DNA of 64,000 nucleotides from Heracleum sosnowskyi (lineage: Eukaryota; Streptophyta; Magnoliopsida; Apiales; Apiaceae). Every line of letters begins with the position of its first letter. Within the stretch, counting starts at the first letter, position 1. Shown here piece after piece: positions 56,948 through 64,000 of this stretch. The DNA lies in assembly GCA_030848705.1 (NCBI GenBank), contig CM061238.1:79508685-79572684 (forward strand), given 5' to 3'. Under the pieces are notes generated by a model, which made no database searches, was not told the origin of the DNA, and saw only the letters and a list, made by a program, of their open reading frames with translations. Made by a program: the position numbers and the translations under genes.

Positions 56948-58809
56948 TATCAGGTTCTTCAAATGGTGGAAGCAGGAAAGGGTATCACTTATCTAGGTCT
57001 GCCAAACATGTTGGGAAGAAATAAATCTAGGCTGCTGGGGTTCTTAAAGGATAAGGTTAAGAAACGAGTGCAATGCTGGGAAGGGGGTTGGATTTCGCAA
57101 GCAGGTAGGGAAATTCTCATAAAATCTATTGTTCAAACTTTGCCAAGTTACGCTATGAGTGTCTTTTTGCTTCCTCTGGATATAACAAAAGATTTGGAAA
57201 GAAGTATAGCTAAATATTGGTGGAATTCGAAGCCTAATAATAGGAAGGGTATCCACTGGATGAGCTGGTCAAGAATGAGTAGGCATAAGTCTTCGGGAGG
57301 GCTAGGCTTTCGAGATTTCAGAGATTTCAATTTGGCAAGGGTGGCGTCTGTTGACTATGTCTGAAGGCTTAGTGATCAAAGTTTACAAAGCCCGTTATTT
57401 CCCCAAAGGGAATTTTTTAAGTGCGGAACTAGGTTGTAACCCTAGTTTCATTTGGATCATTTGCCGCTCACTTTCTTATGATGAGGTGTTATTATGGCAG
57501 GGGCAAGGTGGACTTTGGGTTCAGGGGATGGAGTAGACATCGTAGATCAGCCATGGCTGAATGATTTGCAGAACCCGTACATTACGTCTGATAAGCAAGC
57601 TTTGGCTAGTCACTCAGTTTCATCTTTAAAACGAGTAGATGGTAGAGGATGGGATGAGGAGATTATCAGAGACCTTTTTAATGCAGGGGATCAAAGATGT
57701 ATCCTGGCTACGTCTGTTAACGAAGAAGGGGAGAAGACTTTTTGTATTGGAGTAAAGAGAATTCGGGACAGTATTCGGTTCAAAGTGCGTATAGGATGTT
57801 ACAATCTCAAAAAGGCTGTTGGCAAGCTGAAGACAATAATAGTTTGTGGCGTAAGGTGTGGAAGATCAAGGCACCTCCAAGGGTTCTTAATTTTATGTGG
57901 CGAGCTTTGTCACATTGCCTTCCTACAATGACAGCTTTAAGCCTTAAACATGTTCAAGTTAATGTTAGTTTTCCAATCTGTAATGGAGAGGCAGAGACAG
58001 TGTTCCATGCTATTATTCAATGTCCGTTTGCATCTCAGTGCTGGGGCATTTTAATTCCGGATGTGCAGGTGAGTGGTCTGGGAGACTTAGCTAGTTGGAT
58101 GGAAGCTGTCATGCAGGCAGTGAGTCACGATATGCAGTCAGAGGTAGTGACAGTGTGCTGGGCGTTATGGAAAGCTAGGAATGAGTGGGTCTGGAGTCAA
58201 AAGCGGTCTCGTATTAATGTTGTAATTGCAGCAGCAAAGCAGTATCTTGTTCAATGGAAGCAAGCCCAAATAATCTCGACAAAGGCTCTATTCAAAACTA
58301 CGGTTGAAGGGGATGGAGCGGAAGTTTGGGTCAAGCCACAGAAGGATGTCATCAAGATAACGGTTGATGCAGCAACATTTGAGGAGTTTTCAGCTTTTGG
58401 AGTTGGGATGTTAGCTCGAGATCACGTAGGGGAGGTTGTACTAGGTAAATCGTTTGTTTGCAGCAGGAAAGTTACTCCAGATTATGCAGAAGCCATGGCC
58501 ATAAAAGAAGCACTGAGTTGGGTAAAAGGAGAGCGATGGAATGAGGTGATAATCGAATCGGATTGTTTAGTTGCTATTCAAGAAATTCGGAGTAAAGTGA
58601 CTATGATATCTCCGTATGGTCAGGTTATAAATGAGTGCAGGAGATTATCTCTTGATTTAAACATTAAGATGTTTTTTATTAAACGGTCTGCTAATATGGC
58701 TGCCCATGTCTTAGCTAGGGGGTCGTATTCTTTCCCGGATCGAGTTTTCGATAGGAGGTCTGTTCTTATTGATGTTAAGGTTTGTATTTTAGCCGATTTG
58801 ACAAATTAA
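56948..58809 (+). pseudogene. LINE ORF2, C-terminal part with zf-RVT and RNase H
   Basis: It continues the LINE frame with VLQMVEAGKGITYLGLPNML and the post-RT block (GGWISQAGREILIKSI, GIHWMSWSRMS, GGLGFRDFRDFNLA). A disruption at about 57345-57500 scrambles the frame. From 57742 an open frame of 355 codons gives the zf-RVT segment (YSVQSAYRML, KIKAPPRVLNFMWRALSHCL, CPFASQCW) and an RNase H domain of the RVT_3 type (ITVDAATFEEFSAFGVG, DYAEAMAIKEALSW, IESDCLVAIQEI) to the stop at 58807-58809. The A tract 20 bases later marks the LINE 3' end. Confidence 0.88.
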
Positions 58810-58836
58810 TATAATCTTTTGCTCGTCAAAAAAAAA

Positions 58837-59096
58837 CATTGTAAATTGGAAAATTAACCTATCTCGCTTACTAAAACTACAAGTCTATTACTTTAATACA
58901 CAATAAAATTTCCAAAATAAGTTACTTCCATTCCTTTTATGTATGTGACATAAAACAACGATTGTAACAGTTATTCTTTTATATTTAGCTAGAGCAATGA
59001 AAAATCAAAGAATGGTAAATGGCTACTTCAATTTCTTTTCACAGGGACCGGAACTTATTAAATTATAGTTGCCAGTTCCTATAAGAGTGTTATTGC
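58837..59096. other. Downstream flank of the DUF241 gene
   Basis: Non-coding DNA between the LINE A tract and the stop codon of the minus-strand gene; it should contain that gene's 3' untranslated region. No separate feature is visible. Confidence 0.6.
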
Positions 59097-59765
59097 CTAG
59101 TTGGTAAGTATGTTGAGAAGGGAAACTCTGGTCTCAATCAAGCGCCTAAAAATGCACTCTAATTCAACTTGAAGATCTTCAATTTCAATCTCCACAGCCT
59201 CTAATCTTTTATTCCCTGTTTGGAATGCTGTTGTATCACAGTTTTCCCACAAGCTTAGGCTGTTAACTCGAATAAACTTGGAAGTAAAAGAGCTTATGTA
59301 TGATTTATACGAATCCGGACTAGGCATCGACATCAACGACATTAGTGACTCCACGGTAGAAATAGTTGTTACTCTCACTTGTCGCAGCACATTAACAACC
59401 ATTGCTAAGTTATTATCAATAGGGTAGAGGTCCAATTTCATTTCTTTCAATGACCGCAAGAAATTCATCATCTCCCTTTTCAGATTCTTTCTGTGGATGT
59501 AATAAGCTCCGAGTTTGTTTTCAATCGATGTTTCGCCTACACTTATGGTGCGGAAAGTTGATTGAAGTTCTTGAAGATGGTCTTTAACATGTAAAAGAAG
59601 AGCTTTAGTGGTGTCACAAATGTCAAGCATTTGGAGAGATGCTTCACATACCTCATCAACATATTTCTCTTGGACTAGTGATCGTCTGATTGTCGGAGAA
59701 TGGAGTAGATCATTTGCAGAGTCCTGTAGTTTCTTTAGTGCAGCAAAATTTGGACGGAACTCCAT
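59097..59765 (-). CDS. DUF241-family protein (BPS1-like plant family)
   Basis: 222 residues, single exon, as is usual in this plant-specific family of small alpha-helical proteins of unknown biochemical role. Recognisable blocks are LQDSANDLLHSPTIRR near the start, LQMLDICDTTKALLLHVKDH, the middle NLAMVVNVLRQVRVTTISTV, and the C-terminal signature ECIFRRLIETRVSLLNILTN. Family members usually begin with a Ser-rich leader (roughly 50 residues including a SFPSRSHP-type motif); this ORF starts at MEFRPNFAALK, with no such leader upstream, so it is shorter than usual. ATG at 59763-59765 follows a TATA box by about 70 bases. It is the only convincing host gene in the window and appears undamaged. 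Confidence 0.8.
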   Translation of the reverse strand: MEFRPNFAALKKLQDSANDLLHSPTIRRSLVQEKYVDEVCEASLQMLDICDTTKALLLHVKDHLQELQSTFRTISVGETSIENKLGAYYIHRKNLKREMMNFLRSLKEMKLDLYPIDNNLAMVVNVLRQVRVTTISTVESLMSLMSMPSPDSYKSYISSFTSKFIRVNSLSLWENCDTTAFQTGNKRLEAVEIEIEDLQVELECIFRRLIETRVSLLNILTN

Positions 59766-59835
59766 ATAAGTGATCGAGATAATAGTGAAGAAAGATTTTG
59801 ATGAGTGTGCTAATTAAGGGAATTGTGATTGTCTC

Positions 59836-59843
59836 TTTATATA
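59836..59843 (-). promoter_or_regulatory. TATA box of the DUF241 gene
   Basis: TATATAAA on the minus strand, 71-78 bases upstream of the ATG. The spacing predicts a short leader of about 40 bases. Confidence 0.55.
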
Positions 59844-59849
59844 TGCGTG

Positions 59850-60909
59850 TGTGTGAGATTTGGAGGAAGACGGCAGAACAGAAAGACACCTTGTTTGTGC
59901 GGTTTAGGAAATAAGAGGCAATAGCTAGGAACCAAGAAGCTTCGGAGAGGAAGAGAAAATGATAAAGTTGGTGGAGAGAATTCTAATGCAATATTTTATG
60001 CTTTGTGGAGAGGACGATTGAGACCGGCAGCATTAATTGTTGACTGGCACACTGTTGTGCTGTCATGTTTTAGATACGGACCTTCCTAGGAAATCTATAG
60101 AGTAATTTACTTACAATTTCGTATCTAACGAATTCAAGCTTAGAATATGTGATAATGTGACCACTGAGTGACCAGTCAATATTGTTGCTGCTGTTGCTTA
60201 ACTTACAAAATAATTTGGGGAAGTTTACACAGGGTTAATACGAATTTGGATTCATTCTAAATAAAAATCATGTACATTTTATTTTGGATGTACAATTAAT
60301 TAGTCATACGTCATTAAGTACTTTCACATAATATGATGAAAATCTTATTTTTAATCCGTATACATTTACTTGAACAAGTATCTCCTCGTAATAATTGATT
60401 TGAAATAATTTGGTTTTTTCGATTTTAAACCGAATCAATATTCTGAAAACCGAACCGATTTTATTTCAGTTTAATTCAAAAAATCAAAATAATTGAAATT
60501 TTGGGAAAAAAACTCAATCCAAATCAAATCAAAAAATTTTGATTTGAATCGATTTTTCAATTTCGATTCAATTTTGCTCCGCAGTACTTCGAACAAAAAC
60601 TTAAATGATGCATGTGGCATACAATACCCATAACCCACAACCGAATAATTTATATTTAAGTTTCATTTTTTGATGTCACCATTGATACAATTATAGCCAA
60701 GTTGTAAAACCAAACCAGCAAAAGAACCCAATTTGAAAAGTCGATCCGTTATTCCAAATCCTATAGCATATGATTAATTAGGAGAACCGCTGGTTAAATT
60801 ATGTATCATTCCCACTACAATAATACTATCAACTTAATGATAAAACACGATATCTAAGATTAATGATGAATTAATATAGAATATAAGATTATAACATGTA
60901 ATCGCATCG
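59850..60909. other. Promoter side and intergenic DNA of the DUF241 gene
   Basis: No ORF of note. A stretch at 60415-60585 is made of repeated AACCGAATC, AAATCAAAAT and GATTTGAATCGATTTT-like words, resembling hAT subterminal DNA, but no termini were found. Confidence 0.45.
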
Positions 60910-61999
60910 CATTACAAGAAAAACGCAATCAGACAACGCTCGGTCAAAAAAGTGTTGCCCAGAATTAACAGGCAACGGTTATTTTTCATCCTCGAAAAAA
61001 TATTGTCTAATCCAGGATGATTACAACGGTTTAAAAATCATTGTCTAAAAAATTGAATTAAACAATGATATTTTTAAAGTGCTGTTGCGTAAATGTGACC
61101 AATAGACAACTATTTTCAGAAATATTGTGTGAATGAACCTAAGACAATGTTGCAGAAAACCGTTGTTATAATGATAAAACGATTTTCTTAGCCGTATTGT
61201 GTGAATAATCTTGAGATAGTGGTGCAGCAAACCGTTGTTGTAACGAGACAAGTGTTTTTTAACCTTTATTCCTTAAGAAGTCTACATACAACGGTAGTTG
61301 TAGAGTGTTGTGTTAATTATAGTACTTTAAAAAAAATTAATAGGGACATACCAATCTTAGAATAAAATATAAAATATAAAGAAAAACGTTGTCTAGAAAA
61401 CAAAAACACATTCATTCTCTACCAAAAAGACCATTGTTGAAAACAAATGTAAACAAGTTGTCCAGGACAAACCGTTGTGAATAAGAAATTTATACAACAT
61501 AAAATAATATGTCCATTGTCTAACTTCTTAAACGCAATATAACACAATATTATTATGTTGAGTGCAATGAACTCGGATAACTGACCTTAAACAAAAAAAC
61601 GTTGTCTAGAAACAATAAACACAACAATTTTCGAACAAGAAGGCCATTGTTGAAATATAAAGTAAACAACCATTTAAGAAGGAAAATTGTTGTACAACAA
61701 AAATCAAAACAAGTTCTTTTTACTTGAAAACTATTGCCTCTTTAGCGAACAACAACAAAACTTTAATAAAAAAACGTCTTGTTGGAGATAAATCTTTACA
61801 ACACTTTTATAAAAAAATATGTTGTTTCTGGTTGTTACATAACATAATGGTAAGTATTGAGTGTTGTTGTAGGCGAGTCATACAACGATTGCGCATTGTT
61901 GTATTATATGCATAAGACTCTACGTCGCAGTAGACAACGGGAAAATAGGGTGTTACACAACGAATATCCCCGTTATATGAAGCTGTTTTTATTATAGTG
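60910..61999. mobile_element. Non-autonomous CACTA (En/Spm) element, ~1.1 kb
   Basis: Left end CATTACAAGAAAAA (60910) and right end TTTTTATTATAGTG (to 61999) are imperfect CACTACAAGAAAA-type inverted termini. Flanking triplets TCG and TGG match at two of three positions. The body carries dozens of short words around ACAACG/CGTTGT (AACCGTTGT, CAACGGTT, GCGTTGT variants) in both orientations, typical of CACTA subterminal binding sites. It has no transposase ORF. Confidence 0.7.
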
Positions 62000-62002
62000 T
62001 GG

Positions 62003-62299
62003 GACGACACATGCATAATTTAAAGGTGTTTCGACTTGTTAGATGTGTCGGATCCTATTCCAAGATGCATGTGTACCCTGTTTATATATAGGGATCAAGC
62101 CAACACAGTTCTGTGATAAGATAGTATTTTTAATCCCTGTGATTGTTAAAAGATATCTTGAGATAAGTTGATTTTATCTTTTTAGAGTTATATTAGCGTT
62201 GTGATTCTTTCCTGATTTGAAAGAATCGTTAGGAGATATTTATTGATTAATACTGGAAAATTAGGAGATAATTGAGACAACCGAAAATATGGCGTAACA
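62003..62299 (-). repeat. Partial LTR (U3 side) of a second LTR family member
   Basis: On the minus strand it begins TGTTACGCC at 62299 and contains AAATATCTCCTAACGAT and a TATA box CTATATATAAA at about 62079-62089. This matches the plan and several words of the solo LTR 6899-7486 (TGTTATGCC, AAATATCTCCAAACGAT, CTATATAAAT). It is cut near 62003, next to the CACTA element; the remainder was not found beyond the CACTA. Confidence 0.6.
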
Positions 62300-62310
62300 A
62301 CTACCCCCAG
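62300..62310 (-). promoter_or_regulatory. Polypurine tract adjoining the partial LTR
   Basis: CTGGGGGTAGT on the minus strand directly precedes TGTTACGCC. It identifies the LTR edge as the 3' LTR start and implies that 62311 onward is the 3' internal region of a minus-strand element. Confidence 0.55.
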
Positions 62311-62477
62311 TTCTTCAGTGTAGCTTGATGGACTGAAGAACTAAGCGTGCATTGATCTTCCGAATTTCCCGAGTCACTGAAACAACTAGGAGTAGAAGAT
62401 TAGCAAATAATATGGAGCAGTTAATTACCCGTAATATGTCTGTAGTTGTGAGGGAGACAACATGAGCATTTTCCCGG

Positions 62478-62735
62478 AGGATCTTCTCCTTAAGAGGGAG
62501 GACTCTCTTCACCTTAAGAGGGTGGACTCTTCTCTCCATAAAAGGGAGGACTCTCTTCACCTTAAGAGGGTGGACACTTTTCACCTATAAGAGGGTGGAC
62601 TCTCTTCTCCGTAAGGAGGACTCTTTTCTCTGTAAGAAAGAGAAATCTCTTCACCTTAAGAGGGTGGACTCTCTTCACCTATAAGAGGGTGGACTCTCTT
62701 CACCATAAAAGGGTGGACTCTCTTCTTGGTGAGCT
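62478..62735. repeat. Tandem repeat, ~24-30-bp unit
   Basis: About nine units built on CTTCACCTTAAGAGGG and TGGACTCTCTTC, with variants CCATAAAAGGG, CTATAAGAGGG and CCGTAAGGAGG. Unit length varies, as in an old, diverged minisatellite. Confidence 0.9.
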
Positions 62736-62979
62736 TTCCGGAAGTACGGGTTTACCAAGGTATTCCAAGCAGTACCCTCCTCATAGAAGGGAATTCAAAA
62801 ATAAATTTCAAGAAATACCTTCCACAAAGAAGGACCTTCAAAAAATAATTTCCAAGCAACACATTCATAAAGAAGGGCCTTCAAAAATAATTACAAGCAA
62901 CACCTTCATCAAAAAAGGGCCTTCAAAAATATCACACAGGGACAACCACAGAATCTAAGAATGTCCAATGTTTACGAGT

Positions 62980-63070
62980 AAATGTATGATGCACATGATG
63001 ATATGAATGAATGCATGATGCGAATGATGCACATGATGATATTAATGAATGCATGATGCGAATGATGCAG
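62980..63070. repeat. Short tandem repeat with GCATGATGCGAATGATGC
   Basis: Two and a half units of about 50 bp made of AATGCATGATGCGAATGATG followed by CACATGATGATAT. Confidence 0.85.
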
Positions 63071-63199
63071 GTCCTTCAAAACAAGATTATCTCGAAGGGC
63101 CTTCACAAGACGATCACCCCGTAGGGCCTTCAAACAAAATCCCCCTGAAAGACTTTCAGAAGACGATTAACCCGTATGGTTTTCAAAAATATTATCATC

Positions 63200-63340
63200 T
63201 TCAATACATGATTTTCTAAAATATTATCCTCCTCGAAAGAGGGTCTTCAAAAATATTATCATTCTTGGAAGAGGGTCTTCAAAAATATTATCATACTCGA
63301 AATAGGATCTTCAAAAATATTATACTCCTTGGAAAATAGA
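63200..63340. repeat. Tandem repeat, ~45-50-bp unit
   Basis: Units built on TCTTCAAAAATATTATCAT and CTCGAAAGAGGG; related CCTTCAAAAATAATT units lie further left at about 62825-62935, so the array is interrupted. Confidence 0.8.
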
Positions 63341-64000
63341 GCTTTCGAAAACATTACCCTTATCAGATAAGGACCTTCCATATTTGTTTTTGTCTATGCA
63401 CGAGCTAGTGAAGTAATCAAATCATGTGATACGAATATTGCATCACAATTCTTTAACATCTCCATGATTTAAATTCTGTGCAGATATGTTTTTTACCTTT
63501 TTGGCCCTGTAAATGATATTTTCTTGGAAAACACAAAATATGAAAGTTGTAGGAAACGAAAAGAGCTTTCCGATGATATATGGCTCGTCATAAACGGACT
63601 TATAACGAATCAGGAATCGAATAAAACGTCTGCTGATTAACTGCTCAATACTGAAAAACGGGATCTGATTATGTTTTGTGATTTCGAGAATAGATCGAAA
63701 CATAATCTGAGAAAACACCAAGAACGAAAGTTATAGAAAATCGCAAAAACTTTTCAGATCATAAAAAATCATCAAAATCTGACATGTATTAAATTTACTA
63801 CGAATTTTATAAGATAACTTATGTATACGGACAAAATCATAAGAAAACTTATCTTAATTTTGGATTGAACAACGAACGAACGCTTCCACCGTTCTACTCC
63901 TCTATTAAAACCGCTCTAGATCCGTAATAACCCCTATGTGCATGATGTAGATGATTTGATTATTCTCCACAATCAAAAAATAATCCCCTCCTTTTAGCGT

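Larger units (their letters stand above)
9832..58836 (+). mobile_element. L1-type LINE, split by a 45.6-kb nested insertion
   Basis: Two plus-strand pieces (9832-11350 and 56948-58836) form one non-LTR retrotransposon. The left piece has endonuclease and reverse transcriptase segments. The right piece has the end of the RT region, a zinc-binding zf-RVT segment and an RNase H domain, then an A tract at 58828-58836. The coding frame continues directly from 11350 to 56948 once the insert and the ATATC duplication are removed. The 5' end is truncated inside the endonuclease and no ORF1 is present. No flanking target duplication was found. Confidence 0.85.
62311..64000 (-). other. Putative 3' internal non-coding region of an LTR element, minisatellite-rich
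   Basis: No ORF with family resemblance is seen. Three tandem arrays are present (62478-62735, about 62980-63070, about 63200-63340). The remainder (63440-64000) is unrecognised, with words such as GAAAGTTGTAGGAAACGAAA that often occur in plant gypsy LTR elements. The element continues outside the window. Confidence 0.4.

Noticed and set aside
57351..57931. Short ORFs between 57351 and 57931 as separate genes
   Set aside because: They are frame-shifted fragments of the LINE ORF2 region.
62478..63340. CRISPR-like spaced repeats
   Set aside because: Units are diverged, unequal and directly tandem, without unique spacers, in plant DNA.
1..64000. Assignment to a named plant species or family
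   Set aside because: The transposon set suggests a large eudicot genome, but nothing here identifies the species without a database search.

Overview
The window looks like nuclear DNA of a large, repeat-rich flowering plant, most likely a eudicot. It is AT-rich and has no operons, Shine-Dalgarno-like sites or prokaryotic genes. Nearly all coding capacity belongs to plant transposons: Sirevirus-type copia, Tekay-type gypsy, L1-type LINE, hAT, CACTA, Helitron and MITEs. Only one ordinary host gene is convincing, a small intronless DUF241-family gene at 59097-59765 (minus). The species cannot be read from the sequence.

Left part (1-9831): a Helitron 3' end (to 455), a TIR MITE (813-1221), a 2.7-kb non-autonomous Helitron with three internal ~620-bp tandem units (1280-3955), one end of a Stowaway-like MITE, a foldback/MULE-like element (4587-5166), a decayed copia pol fragment (about 6540-7534) split by a 588-bp solo LTR, an orphan CACTA terminus and a Tourist-like MITE with TTA target duplications.

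Centre (9832-58836): one deeply nested transposon stack. A LINE is split at 11350/56948 by a minus-strand Sirevirus, Sire-A (11351-56942, TSD ATATC). Sire-A is split by a plus-strand hAT element (from 18109), which itself carries a solo LTR (20278-21772, TSD GTAAT). The hAT is interrupted by Sire-B (from 23025, plus). Sire-B is interrupted by a minus-strand Tekay-like gypsy (31705-42168, TSD CAGGC; its left LTR holds another solo LTR at 33055-34633, TSD GTATC) and by Sire-C (from 44555, plus). At about 55110 the Sire-C envelope-like ORF runs straight into the antisense Sire-A gag. The 3' parts of Sire-C, Sire-B and hAT and most of Sire-A pol are absent, which one large deletion explains.

Right part (58837-64000): the DUF241 gene with a TATA box, a non-autonomous CACTA (60910-61999), then an LTR edge with adjacent polypurine tract on the minus strand, followed by a minisatellite-rich stretch resembling the 3' untranslated region of an LTR element.

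The three Sireviruses share one plan: iMet-type primer site, gag with zinc knuckles, pol, spacer, and a long envelope-like ORF with a coiled-coil C-terminal part. The most interesting observation is that each is peppered with its own short motif (A: TATCGA next to A/T tracts; B: TGACAG/CTGTCA; C: AAACTCTG/CAGAGTTT). In every case the motif is dense in the LTR and in the pol-to-envelope spacer, and in B and C it also enters coding sequence. This looks like a family-specific cis code whose sequence differs between families while its placement is conserved.
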